From the NCBI GenBank assembly GCA_013297865.1, contig JAAFIP010000002.1, forward strand, positions 62,001-126,000: a stretch of 64,000 bases of DNA, given 5' to 3'. The first letter of the stretch is position 1. Each line of letters starts with the position of its first letter. The translations under genes were made by a program, and so were the position numbers. Shown here piece after piece: positions 18,211-27,230 of this stretch. The stretch comes from Polaromonas sp. GTDB lineage: Bacteria; Pseudomonadota; Gammaproteobacteria; Burkholderiales; Burkholderiaceae_C. The notes below the pieces were generated by a model that had not been told where the DNA came from, did not search any database, and saw nothing but the letters and a program-made list of their open reading frames with translations.

Positions 18211-20493
18211 GTGAATCCGCAGGTAGTTATTGATCTTACGCGGCTGGTTGGTCGCTATATTGCTGGCAAAAAACCTACCGGCGTGGATCGCGTTAGCTTG
18301 GCTTATGCCGATCACTACGGCACACATGCACGCGCAATGATGCGTTGGCGTGGCCGTAGCGGCATATTTTCCCAGGCAATCTCTCAAAAGCTTTTTGCAT
18401 TTTTAAACAGATGGGACGGAGCAAATAAACGCTCGCTCTACTTGTTGATCATACAAGGCATATGGTCATGCATATGGCGTGGGGATGGCAATAACGCTTT
18501 TTTGCTGCATACTGGACACAACGACATCGAATCGAACGCATTTTGGCGCAATATCCGTTGGCATAGACTGAGACCAGTGTTTTTTATCCATGACCTGATC
18601 CCGCTATCTCATCCGCAGTATTGTCGTCAAGGTGAGCCACTTCGCCATCAGCAACGCGTGAAAAAAATGTTGGAAGGAGTGGCAGTTATTGCCAATTCTG
18701 CCTCTACATTTTCAGCGCTTCAAAAATATGCTGACTCCCAGCAATGCGCTATCCCAGCGCATTGCGTAGCCATGCTGGCGCCAGCTGCAGCATTGACAAA
18801 CACTGTCACGTCTCCATTGGAAAAGACAAAACCGTCCGGTCGATCAATCAACCTAGCTTCCATAGATTTTGATCACTATACACAGCCATATTTTGTGGCT
18901 GTAGGCACTATTGAACCACGTAAAAACTATGGATTGTTACTGGAAATTTGGAAGCAACTATTAAGCGAGACTCAGGATGGGATTGTTCCGCATTTGATAG
19001 TCATAGGTCAATCTGGATGGGATTGTGAAGACATTGAGGCGCAGCTCAATGATGCAAAGACTTTTCAGCATCACATACATTGGATCACGCAGTGCGATGA
19101 CCAGGAAATGGTATTTTGGCTTAAAGGTGCTATGGCCTTGTTGTTCCCAAGCTTTGTAGAAGGTTTTGGCATGCCCTTAGCAGAGGCGTTGGCATTACAG
19201 ACTCCAGTTATAGCCAGCGATCTTGATGTTTTTAAAGAGTTTGCGAGCGATGTACCGCTCTACTTACCGCCGAACAATGCGCAAGATTGGCGCGAGGCGA
19301 TCAAGGCTTTTATCGACTTGCAAAATCCTCTGCGTAAAGATCAATTGAAGCGAATGGAGTATCTGCAACTTCCGACGTGGGTGACGCACTTCGAAAAAGT
19401 GGACGCCTTACTGGAAAGCCTGTCTTCCTCTGAAGATATAAATGCCGTGCAGCGTATTAAAACCATTGCATCCGCTATGCCTAGCAACACGCAAGCAGCT
19501 TACAGCAATTTTTCTGCCAGAAAAAGGAAGATACTGCATCGCTATTTATCTAGCCTGGGACAGACTAAATCCGGTTTTCAGTGGATTTGGGGAGCGCAGA
19601 CTCATCCGTCAACCGAAACAGTTACGGTGCAGGTGGAGGACGGATTCATACGCTCGGTAGGTTTGGGCGCTGATTTGGCTCAACCCATCTCGTGGGTATT
19701 TGACACAAGAGGTGTGTATTTTGATGCCAGGCAAGCTAGTGATCTAGAGTTGCTCTTGGAGCGAGCAGAGTATTCGCCAGAGCAATTGCTGCGAGCAGCA
19801 AATTTGCGTGAAAAACTGATCCGACAAGGACTCACGAAATATAACCTTCAAAGTTCTTTATGGAAAAGACCGGTAGAAAATCGGCACGTCGTTTTAGTCG
19901 CTGGTCAAGTCGAGACTGACGCTTCGATAAACTTGGGCGCTGGTGCGATCCGCACAAATCTCCAGTTGCTGCAACAGGTTCGCAGCAACCGTCCCAGTAG
20001 TTATATTGTGTATAAACCACATCCTGATGTGGTGGCTGGTTTGCGCTCAGGTGGATCTATTAACTTGCATCATATAGGTCAACTTGTCGATGAAGTAGTT
20101 GAGTCAGCTGACATGGCGCAATTGTTGACCGAAGTGGATGAAGTGCATGTCATTACGTCTTTGACAGGATTTGAGGCCCTTTTGCGTGGCAAGCCCGTTA
20201 CGGTGTACGGTGCACCGTTTTATGCAGGCTGGGGTTTATGTGAAGAACCTAACCTGCCAGATTCATTGCGAAAACGCAGGACGCGCCGCTTGAATATAGA
20301 CCAGCTGGTTGCTGCGGCGTTGATCGACTATCCGCTATATATACATCCCCAATGGGATATCTTAATTACGCCTGAAAAAGCTATAGATATTATAGCAATC
20401 CAACGCTCTCGCTTACAGCCAAAGTCAAGGCTGTACGATAAATGGAAACGACATCTGCTTGGCGCTTGGGCTAAGTTTCAAGGCCGATATTGA
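18211..20493 (+). CDS. fusion of GT4 glycosyltransferase with a KpsC C-terminal-type Kdo transferase module
   Basis: A 760-aa fusion. Residues ~1-400 are a GT4 enzyme (GKKPTGVDRVSLAYADHY, FVAVGTIEPRKNYGLL, EGFGMPLAEA). Residues ~440-755 are one KpsC module: EDGFIRSVGLG, DTRGVYFDAR, VAGQVETDASI, YIVYKPHPDV, ITSLTGFEALL, FYAGWGL, YPLYIHP. These match the second (C-terminal) module of E. coli KpsC more than the first. E. coli KpsC carries two such modules in ~675 aa; here the first is missing and a GT4 occupies its place. The start is GTG at 18211. It likely adds Kdo and the first capsule sugar at the linker/repeat junction; this role is inference. Confidence 0.85.
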   Translation: MNPQVVIDLTRLVGRYIAGKKPTGVDRVSLAYADHYGTHARAMMRWRGRSGIFSQAISQKLFAFLNRWDGANKRSLYLLIIQGIWSCIWRGDGNNAFLLHTGHNDIESNAFWRNIRWHRLRPVFFIHDLIPLSHPQYCRQGEPLRHQQRVKKMLEGVAVIANSASTFSALQKYADSQQCAIPAHCVAMLAPAAALTNTVTSPLEKTKPSGRSINLASIDFDHYTQPYFVAVGTIEPRKNYGLLLEIWKQLLSETQDGIVPHLIVIGQSGWDCEDIEAQLNDAKTFQHHIHWITQCDDQEMVFWLKGAMALLFPSFVEGFGMPLAEALALQTPVIASDLDVFKEFASDVPLYLPPNNAQDWREAIKAFIDLQNPLRKDQLKRMEYLQLPTWVTHFEKVDALLESLSSSEDINAVQRIKTIASAMPSNTQAAYSNFSARKRKILHRYLSSLGQTKSGFQWIWGAQTHPSTETVTVQVEDGFIRSVGLGADLAQPISWVFDTRGVYFDARQASDLELLLERAEYSPEQLLRAANLREKLIRQGLTKYNLQSSLWKRPVENRHVVLVAGQVETDASINLGAGAIRTNLQLLQQVRSNRPSSYIVYKPHPDVVAGLRSGGSINLHHIGQLVDEVVESADMAQLLTEVDEVHVITSLTGFEALLRGKPVTVYGAPFYAGWGLCEEPNLPDSLRKRRTRRLNIDQLVAAALIDYPLYIHPQWDILITPEKAIDIIAIQRSRLQPKSRLYDKWKRHLLGAWAKFQGRY

Positions 20494-20569
20494 GCGTTTG
20501 CCCGACTTTCTGATAGTCTGGACTCTTGACAGAATCAGCGAAAGAGCTGTCCGCGCTGAATTACCTTTG

Positions 20570-20914
20570 TCAAAAGATAGTGCGCTTATCCAGTCCTTTC
20601 TGAAGAATCATGTCTACAACCGGCTGCTCGCGTTTATTGGCGCGTTGGCAGTGATTTTTTTGAAATGCATCAGTGATGCGGATAATCCAGCGTGCCCACC
20701 AGCGATGCCGTTCACGCCATGCATGCGATGAAATGGATTCCCAGGCATATCCGTTAAATACAGAAGCATTGACGAAATGGTCTAATGCTCTGGCTCCAGC
20801 GCGCGCGCGCTCTGTTTTGCCAAAAAAACCGATCCATGCAATCACCAGATAGCCAAGTACGGCCATTGGGACCAGGGTCGTTACCAAGATAAATCCAACA
20901 ATGCGTTCTTTCAT
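20570..20914 (-). CDS. small membrane protein of unknown function
   Basis: A 114-aa protein with one or two N-terminal hydrophobic spans (GFILVTTLVPMAVLGYLVIAWIGFF). The C-terminal half carries WESISSHAWRERHRWWARW and NHCQRANKRE. A similar pattern (ESISSxAW ... NHC) occurs, from memory, in small conserved proteins of proteobacteria and phages without known function. The start codon ATG at 20914 lies two bases after the P450 stop, so it belongs to the same operon and is probably real. Confidence 0.6.
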   Translation of the reverse strand: MKERIVGFILVTTLVPMAVLGYLVIAWIGFFGKTERARAGARALDHFVNASVFNGYAWESISSHAWRERHRWWARWIIRITDAFQKNHCQRANKREQPVVDMILQKGLDKRTIF

Positions 20915-20916
20915 GA

Positions 20917-22296
20917 CTATCTTGGGCTGAGTTGGACAAAAATTCCATTTGCTGAGCGTATGGTCAGCCTGCCTACTGGAGCTGGCACATGGCCAGCGCG
21001 TGGCGTAATTCGGTATGCACGCACGATGTTAGCCAATATCAGTGCGGCTTCTTGGTGTGCAAAAGCGGCACCTATACATACTCTGGGGCCAGAGCTAAAA
21101 GGCAGGTATGCGTCACGTGCTGATGCGCGTCCTTCAGGTCGGCTGAATCTATCTGGATCAAATGCATCAGGGGTAGCCCACAACTGACGGTGGCGATGTA
21201 TGAGCCAGGGTGCAATAACTACGGAATCTCCTTTGTGCAGTGTTTTATCCCGAATTTTGTCAGTGTCTACAACGCTTCTTGCAAAAAAACCTACGGGCGG
21301 AAACAGTCGCAAAGTCTCACGAAATACATTCCAAGTCAGCTCAAGTGATTTGAGCTGATCGGACTGCAAGGCCTGCATGCCTGCAATAGCCGTGACTTCT
21401 TCGTGCATGCGCTCTTGTATATCTGGGCTATGCGCCAGAAGATGCAGAGCCCAAGACAATGCGCTGGCGGAGGTCTCGTGGCCTGCAAGAAACAGCATGG
21501 CTACCTGGTTAAGCAGCTCTTCCAGAGTAAATCTATCGCCTGTTATGTCATCTTTAGCATGCAATAGTGATTCCAAAATATCATTGCAGTTTGCTTGTGC
21601 AGACACTTCGTCTCGAACATTGAAGCGCGGCTCAATCATGGCCAATAATGAATGCCGGATTTCACGTGCTGCCCGGTCGCTACGTCTGCGTAACCAAAAA
21701 GGTGTCAACCATTTCAGTCCATAGACGGCAGGAACGGTTAAACGTGGCGAGAGTGCCTGGTATTCATTAAACGCAGTAAAAATGGATTTGGCACGCTCAG
21801 CGTCTATGCCTGTAGAGAAAATGGTGCGGAAGATGACATCGGCTGTAACCAAGGTCATTTCTTCTTGTATATCCCGACTTTGCTGAAAATCCCAACGCGA
21901 TATGCGTGTCATCATGGCATCTGTAGCCTGCTGCATATGCGCAAAAGCGACTTGAATACGAGCTTGAGCGAATGAGGGGTTCATCATTTGGCGCTGACGT
22001 TGCCACTGTGCCCCGTTAGTGGTGAAAATGCTTTCGCCTAACAGCGGCTCCAGCGCATCCCCAAGAAGTTGATGCTTTGGGTAGTTGGCTACATTGTCGG
22101 ATAAAACGCGGTGTACGCAGGTGGGTTCATTGGGCATGAACAAAGTGGAATTGAGCAACGAAACCTGTCCCATCTGCATTGAGTAGCTTTTCTCAAACAA
22201 TAAATCCAGCCATGAGTGCCTGGAGCTGAAAAAAGCCTTCCAGCTAGGCATGCGGCTTTTGCGGGGTGTTGGGTAGGCGGGGCAAAAATTCGACAT
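20917..22296 (-). CDS. cytochrome P450
   Basis: A 459-aa heme-thiolate monooxygenase. The I-helix motif is AGHETSAS, the K-helix is ETLR, and the heme loop FSSGPRVCIG has the ligand at Cys407. The sequence resembles bacterial P450s related to CYP4/fatty-acid hydroxylases rather than short soluble sterol types; that subfamily placement is tentative. No fused reductase or ferredoxin gene lies nearby, so electrons must come from a partner encoded elsewhere. It is followed by the small membrane protein and preceded 11 bp upstream by the hydrolase-like gene. Confidence 0.93.
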   Translation of the reverse strand: MSNFCPAYPTPRKSRMPSWKAFFSSRHSWLDLLFEKSYSMQMGQVSLLNSTLFMPNEPTCVHRVLSDNVANYPKHQLLGDALEPLLGESIFTTNGAQWQRQRQMMNPSFAQARIQVAFAHMQQATDAMMTRISRWDFQQSRDIQEEMTLVTADVIFRTIFSTGIDAERAKSIFTAFNEYQALSPRLTVPAVYGLKWLTPFWLRRRSDRAAREIRHSLLAMIEPRFNVRDEVSAQANCNDILESLLHAKDDITGDRFTLEELLNQVAMLFLAGHETSASALSWALHLLAHSPDIQERMHEEVTAIAGMQALQSDQLKSLELTWNVFRETLRLFPPVGFFARSVVDTDKIRDKTLHKGDSVVIAPWLIHRHRQLWATPDAFDPDRFSRPEGRASARDAYLPFSSGPRVCIGAAFAHQEAALILANIVRAYRITPRAGHVPAPVGRLTIRSANGIFVQLSPR

Positions 22297-22307
22297 GAAC
22301 GTGGCTT

Positions 22308-23474
22308 CTATGTAGTTATTTCATTGACACGTTGCAAAATACTGCGCGGACCGTACAGCATGGCGAAGTAATCATACTTACCAATTTTTGGCATGCATTG
22401 CAAATACAACTGGTGTACATGGTATTTGTCGATTTTAATCTTTTGATAAGTTTCCTGATCGAATAGCAGATGAAACTGTGGCGATACGAAGCGGCGCTTA
22501 TGGGGCGCTTGATCAGCCTGTGGGGAAAATACCTCAATCGGATTGACGAGAGGAAACGACCCCCAGTCGATAGGAGCGGTGTAATCCAGCCATGTCAACT
22601 GGCTTGCGCCGATACTAGCTAAATCAGCACGCATCTGCTTCGCAGATTTGAGCGCAGCTGCAACCGGGATGCAGTTGCCTAATGTAAGTAAAGCGAATCT
22701 TTGCGTAATGCTCAACCCCGATTGCGCATGCCGCGATAGCAGGGCCATTAACGGTATGCTCAGGCTTGAACCAGCGCTGTAACCCAATACGATGATTTCG
22801 TCTGCGGGGTTGTTCTTGTGCACTTCGAGAATACGATCGTGCCATGCGGCAAGTCGTTGATTGATCTTTGGGTCATTGTTTTTTGCAATGGTGTTTGCAA
22901 AGTCTACAACACGCAAAAACCACATACTGGGTACATCCTTGAGCGCTCTCCAACCCAGTGCGAAACCTGCGGCGCATGTAGCCAGAGCGCCAAACCATGA
23001 AGCCCAGGAAGGAAATTTCAGCAAAGTTAAACCTGCGTAAACGAGCAGCGCAAGACTGGCAACTCCCAAAGTAGTCGCTAGAGCCAACGCATAGGGAAAC
23101 AAGGCGGCGCGCGCTGTTGCGGGAGCAAGCTTATGTAGTGTTTTGATGGCACCATTGAGCGAGAAGTCGTATAAGCATCGCAGTGCCTGTCGTGCAATCG
23201 CGGCAGGTGTCCGTGCCCAATGGGCGCGGACAACGTCGTCCCAAGCCAGGTATTCAAAGGTGGTATGCGTCGGGGCTTGTGCATGCTCGGCTGTGACGGT
23301 CCAGGCATGGCTGTGAGGGCTGGCTTGTGTACGGGCGCTCACGGTATGCGCAATGCCACTTAGTTGGATATACCGCTGTAGCTGGAGTTTGTGCTGTTGG
23401 AAAAAGCTCGATACACCTTTGGGATCAAACCCGCCAATATAAAACACGTGCCGATGCCTGATGGGCGTTTGCAT
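22308..23474 (-). CDS. membrane-anchored alpha/beta-hydrolase-like protein, function unknown
   Basis: A 388-aa protein from the ATG at 23474, two bases after the upstream glycosyltransferase stop; the ORF-track start at 23501 would overlap that gene. It begins HVFYIGGFDPKG, has two hydrophobic spans around residues 125-180, and a nucleophile-elbow motif GYSAGSS in the second half, followed by WLDYTAPIDWGSFP with possible catalytic Asp residues. The layout suggests a lipase or esterase fold with membrane spans inserted, but I do not recognise a named family. Its operon partners (GT1 and P450) suggest a lipid or glycolipid substrate. Confidence 0.7.
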   Translation of the reverse strand: MQTPIRHRHVFYIGGFDPKGVSSFFQQHKLQLQRYIQLSGIAHTVSARTQASPHSHAWTVTAEHAQAPTHTTFEYLAWDDVVRAHWARTPAAIARQALRCLYDFSLNGAIKTLHKLAPATARAALFPYALALATTLGVASLALLVYAGLTLLKFPSWASWFGALATCAAGFALGWRALKDVPSMWFLRVVDFANTIAKNNDPKINQRLAAWHDRILEVHKNNPADEIIVLGYSAGSSLSIPLMALLSRHAQSGLSITQRFALLTLGNCIPVAAALKSAKQMRADLASIGASQLTWLDYTAPIDWGSFPLVNPIEVFSPQADQAPHKRRFVSPQFHLLFDQETYQKIKIDKYHVHQLYLQCMPKIGKYDYFAMLYGPRSILQRVNEITT

Positions 23475-23476
23475 GG

Positions 23477-24751
23477 CTATGCAGCCTCTAATTTCTCGCA
23501 CAGTGCGTCGATAGAGCTGCTCTTAGCCAGCATTTGTGCCTTGGCTAAAGCCGGTTTGTGCTTGGGATTGTTGATCCATCGACGCAGTGCGCTCAACACA
23601 TCATTGATCTGTGCGTTGCGTGCCAGTCGTTGGCCTACGCCCAGTGCCGCAATACAGCGTGCGTTTTCAAACTGATCATGTCCATGCGCTTGGATGATTT
23701 GCGGTATGCCTGCGGCTAAAGCTTGGGCACTGGTGCCAATACCGCCATGGTGCACAATGCCGGCGCATTGCGAAAGCAACTTGGAGAATGGCGCATAGTC
23801 GCAGTAGATGAATCTATGGTTATCTTCAGACTGCGCTGGCAGCTGGGCAGGTTGCTGGCTTAAAAAGACAGCCCGCAGCTTGGTTTGGCGCAATGCAGTT
23901 TGTAGCACCGAGAACTGCACACTGGCATGGGCCATGCCTGTACCGAATGTGACTACTATGGGTGGATCACCTTGAGCTAGAAAATTTTTCAAAGCAGGGC
24001 TCAGATCAGTCAGTGCGTCAAGCTGGTAGCGCGGAAAGTCTGCATATTGCATGCCTTGTGGATAGTCGGCTTTGCGTGGTGCAAACCATTGCGGAAACAG
24101 TGCCAATCCTGAGGGGCTGTGCATCCACGTATCAAAAATACTGGTGTTGCTAGGTGGCGCTGCAATCTGTAATTGTGCGCAGATGGCGGTAAGCTTTGCC
24201 CGAGCCATAGGTTCCAATTTATAGTGGTCCAAGACCTTCCAAACTGCGCGCAACGCAAAACGTGGCGTGTGGCGCGGCCAGTAGGTGTGTGCAATGCAAA
24301 CAGGGGCTACCAAAGTGCGCAGCATGCTGGGCGCCGTATAAGCACTGGTAAGCTGAATGCCAAGATGCAATTGCGCCAGTCTTGCCCCGAGCATGAAGGG
24401 ACCCGCTACTACATGCAATGATTTTCCCAAACGTTGCTGGGCTTGTATGTATTGATACAAGGGAATGATGCTGGGCGCCAGCATGCTGCGCCAGTAGACC
24501 CCCATTCCCTTGATAGGATGCCAGAAATTGGGGTTGCCGATGCACCCGGCATAGTTCACCTCAGGGCCCGCTTCGACAAACGTGATACCGCAGGACTCTA
24601 TGGCCCGCTTGTGCTCAATATTGCTGAACATGGACACTTTGTGGCCACGCGCAAGCATGGCATGTCCTATGGCTATAAAAGGATGCGCATCCCCGAAAGT
24701 GCCTACATTGGCCAAAATTAGTTCAGATTTGGGTTGTATAGACACCTTCAT
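23477..24751 (-). CDS. GT1 glycosyltransferase, RhlB / UDP-glycosyltransferase-like
   Basis: A 424-aa GT-B enzyme of the UGT/MGT family. It shows strong pattern similarity to rhamnosyltransferase RhlB: LILANVGTFGDAHPFIAIG at the start, NPNFWHPIKG, DTWMHSPSGLALFPQWFA in the middle, and the donor-site HHGGIGTSAQALAAGIPQ with HDQFENA. RhlB glycosylates a hydroxy-fatty-acid acceptor, so a lipid acceptor is plausible here. The GTG at 24757 and ATG at 24751 are both possible; I use the ATG. It is the first gene of the unit with the hydrolase-like protein, P450 and small membrane protein. Confidence 0.85.
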   Translation of the reverse strand: MKVSIQPKSELILANVGTFGDAHPFIAIGHAMLARGHKVSMFSNIEHKRAIESCGITFVEAGPEVNYAGCIGNPNFWHPIKGMGVYWRSMLAPSIIPLYQYIQAQQRLGKSLHVVAGPFMLGARLAQLHLGIQLTSAYTAPSMLRTLVAPVCIAHTYWPRHTPRFALRAVWKVLDHYKLEPMARAKLTAICAQLQIAAPPSNTSIFDTWMHSPSGLALFPQWFAPRKADYPQGMQYADFPRYQLDALTDLSPALKNFLAQGDPPIVVTFGTGMAHASVQFSVLQTALRQTKLRAVFLSQQPAQLPAQSEDNHRFIYCDYAPFSKLLSQCAGIVHHGGIGTSAQALAAGIPQIIQAHGHDQFENARCIAALGVGQRLARNAQINDVLSALRRWINNPKHKPALAKAQMLAKSSSIDALCEKLEAA

Positions 24752-24816
24752 GGACACTTAGCTTAGCAGAAGCGTAACTACAATTGAGGGTAATTTAACC
24801 ACTATCGGAAATTTTG

Positions 24817-26199
24817 ATGCAGATTACGAGTTCAAGCTTTAAAGCCTATGACATCCGGGGCATTGTGCCGGCTGCGCTTAACGAGCCGATGGCGCAGGCA
24901 CTGGGCAAGGCCTTTGGTACGGTGGCCTTGCGTCAGGGGCTCAAGACCGTGGCTGTCGGGCGAGATGGGCGACTGAGCGGCCCAGCCCTGAGCACGGCGC
25001 TGGTACAGGGCTTGGTAGCTGCCGGGGTGGATGTGATTGATGTGGGCATGGTGACCACGCCTATGTTGTACTTTGCGGCCAGCACCCTGTGCGACAGTGG
25101 CATTCAGGTGACCGGCAGCCACAACCCGAAAGATTACAACGGTTTCAAGATGGTGTTGGGTGGCAAGGCGATTTATGGCCAGGACATCCAGGAACTGCGC
25201 AGCATCATGGAGGCTGAGAGCTGGGTACTGCAAGACGGGGGTAGGGTGCGCAATATCAGTGTAGACGCCCCTTATCGCGACCGCATTGTGGGCGATGTGA
25301 AGCTCAAGCGGCCTATGAAGATCGTGGTGGACTCGGGCAATGGCATCGCAGGCGCGAGCGCTCCGGCCATTTTCCGGGCCTTGGGCTGTGAGGTGATCGA
25401 GCTGTTCAGTCAGGTGGATGGCAATTTCCCCAATCATCACCCAGACCCGAGTAAACCTGAGAATCTGGCCGATGTGATTCGCACCTTGCAAACCACGGAT
25501 GCAGAGATTGGGTTTGCCTTTGATGGCGATGGTGACCGATTGGGTGTCGTCACCAAAGAGGGCAATGTCATCTACGCAGACCGCCAGATCATGCTGTTTG
25601 CCCAGGACGTACTGCAACGTGTGCCTGGTGGAACAATTTTGTTTGATGTGAAGTGCACGCAGCGTCTGGCTCCATTTATCGAGGCCGCCGGTGGCAAGCC
25701 CATGATGTACAAAACCGGGCATTCCCTGATCAAGGCCAAAATGAAGGAGGTCGATTCGCCTTTCAGCGGCGAGATGAGTGGGCATCTGTTTTTCAAGGAG
25801 CGGTGGTTTGGCTTTGACGATGGTACCTACGCGGGTTGCCGTCTGGCCGAGATACTGAGCGCGCACGCCGATGTGTCGGCCGTGCTCAATGCCCTGCCCA
25901 CCAGCTATTCCACCCCTGAGCTCAATGTGCCGTGTGCCGAAGGTGAGCCGCATCGTGTGGTGACCCAGTTGCAGGTCCAAGCCAAGTTTGCTGCCCCTGC
26001 CAAGGTGTCGGATATTGATGGTTTGCGTGTGGACTGGCCCGATGGATTTGGTCTGATCCGCGGTTCGAACACTACGCCCGTGTTGGTGCTGCGGTTTGAG
26101 GGGCATACTGAAGCCGCTTTGCACCGTATCGAAACCGAGATGATGGCACTGCTCAAAACCGTCAAGCCCGATGCGCAGATTCAGGCTGCTGCGCACTGA
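24817..26199 (+). CDS. algC: phosphomannomutase / phosphoglucomutase
   Basis: The enzyme converts mannose-6-phosphate to mannose-1-phosphate (and often the glucose pair), feeding manC and galU. From the ATG at 24817 (GGAAA six bases upstream; the track uses TTG 24814) it has 460 aa. The catalytic phosphoserine is in TGSHNPKDYNG at about Ser101, the metal loop DGDGDR is at 236-241, and the phosphate-binding end RGSNTTPVLVLRFEG is present. This gene marks a visible shift to GC-rich codon use compared with the capsule locus before it. The symbol manB would serve equally well. Confidence 0.94.
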   Translation: MQITSSSFKAYDIRGIVPAALNEPMAQALGKAFGTVALRQGLKTVAVGRDGRLSGPALSTALVQGLVAAGVDVIDVGMVTTPMLYFAASTLCDSGIQVTGSHNPKDYNGFKMVLGGKAIYGQDIQELRSIMEAESWVLQDGGRVRNISVDAPYRDRIVGDVKLKRPMKIVVDSGNGIAGASAPAIFRALGCEVIELFSQVDGNFPNHHPDPSKPENLADVIRTLQTTDAEIGFAFDGDGDRLGVVTKEGNVIYADRQIMLFAQDVLQRVPGGTILFDVKCTQRLAPFIEAAGGKPMMYKTGHSLIKAKMKEVDSPFSGEMSGHLFFKERWFGFDDGTYAGCRLAEILSAHADVSAVLNALPTSYSTPELNVPCAEGEPHRVVTQLQVQAKFAAPAKVSDIDGLRVDWPDGFGLIRGSNTTPVLVLRFEGHTEAALHRIETEMMALLKTVKPDAQIQAAAH

Positions 26200-26220
26200 C
26201 ACCTGCGAAAGCTGCTCTCC

Positions 26221-27228
26221 TTGAATATCCTGATTGTCAAGCTGTCTTCCCTGGGTGATGTGGTGCATACCATGCCAGCAGTGCAAGACATAGTGCGGGC
26301 GCTGCCCCAGGCACAGATTGATTGGGTTGTTGAGCCGGGCTTCGCTTCTCTGGTACAGCGCTGTCAAGGTGTGCGCCGCGTGATTCCCTGTGCACTGCGG
26401 GCCTGGCGCGCAAGCTGGTGGCGTGCGGACACGCGTGCGTCCTGGCGCGCGTTCCGGGCAGATTTGTCCCGGGTGCAGTATGACGCAGTGATCGACTGCC
26501 AGGGGCTGACCAAATCCGCCATCGTGGCGCGCTGTGCGCAGCTGTCTGCCAGTGGAAAGCGGTATGCCTTGGGTAACCGTACTGCAGGCTCGGGCTACGA
26601 AGCGCCCACGCGCTGGCTGGCAGATGTAGCGATCACACTGCCCACGCAGGTGCATGCAGTGCAGCGCTCGCGTCTGCTGTGCGCGCAGGCCCTAGGCTAT
26701 GCGCTGACCAATAATGTATGGCATTTTGGGCTGCCAGCCCAATCAAATATCGCGGGAGCAGCTACTAAAACTGTAGCATTTATCCATGGTACATCACGTC
26801 CAGACAAATGCTGGAATGAATCCCATTGGGTGCAGCTGGGCCATCTGCTACTGGCCCAGGGCTTTGCAGTCGCCTTGCTCCATGGTAGCGATGAAGAGGA
26901 GCTGCGCAGCAAGCGTATCGCCCAGGCGCTCGGTGCGCAGGCACAGGTGTGGCCCCGCATGCCACTGGATGCGTTGACCGACAAACTGGCACAGTGCGCG
27001 GGAGCTATCGGGGTGGACAGTGGTTTGAGCCATATTGCAGTAGCCTTGGACATACCCCATGTGCAGCTGTACAACTTTGACACGGCTTGGCGCACCGGGC
27101 CAGTAGGCTTGACGCGCCAAGTCAGCGTGTATGCGGCGCCGCAGCCCAGCGTAGAGCAGGTATGGCAAGCCTGGCAGCAGGTCAGCAGCACCGGGCAGCC
27201 TGCGCGCAGCACCTCGATGGCAGCCTAG
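26221..27228 (+). CDS. waaC: lipopolysaccharide heptosyltransferase I
   Basis: A GT9 enzyme adding the first heptose to Kdo2-lipid A. The start TTG at 26221 gives NILIVKLSSLGDVVHTMPAV, the classic WaaC N-terminus; HGTSRPDKCW, HGSDEEELRS, and GVDSGLSHIAVAL mark the donor site. The length is 335 aa. Between the two Rossmann domains, residues about 168-186 ([17 protein letters not shown]) are encoded by a copy of the interspersed repeat and look like an insertion in the linker. waaA follows after 2 bp. Confidence 0.94.
   Translation: MNILIVKLSSLGDVVHTMPAVQDIVRALPQAQIDWVVEPGFASLVQRCQGVRRVIPCALRAWRASWWRADTRASWRAFRADLSRVQYDAVIDCQGLTKSAIVARCAQLSASGKRYALGNRTAGSGYEAPTRWLADVAITLPTQVHAVQRSRLLCAQALGYALTNNVWHFGLPAQSNIAGAATKTVAFIHGTSRPDKCWNESHWVQLGHLLLAQGFAVALLHGSDEEELRSKRIAQALGAQAQVWPRMPLDALTDKLAQCAGAIGVDSGLSHIAVALDIPHVQLYNFDTAWRTGPVGLTRQVSVYAAPQPSVEQVWQAWQQVSSTGQPARSTSMAA
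26724..26783 (-). repeat. interspersed repeat copy R1 (inside waaC)
   Basis: This copy shares the core AATATCGCGGGAGCAGCTA with the other copies. A first inverted repeat, TTGGGCTG-C-CAGCCCAA (26726-26742), is perfect. A second stem, GCTAC/GTAGC, spans 26761-26777. It is read in frame in waaC as AQSNIAGAA. Confidence 0.85.
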
Positions 27229-27230
27229 CC

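Noticed and set aside
24832-26655. 607-aa minus-strand ORF opposite the phosphomannomutase gene
   Set aside because: It is the antisense shadow of a well-supported gene in GC-rich DNA; it has no recognisable domain and is rich in His, Arg and Gln as expected from the reverse frame.
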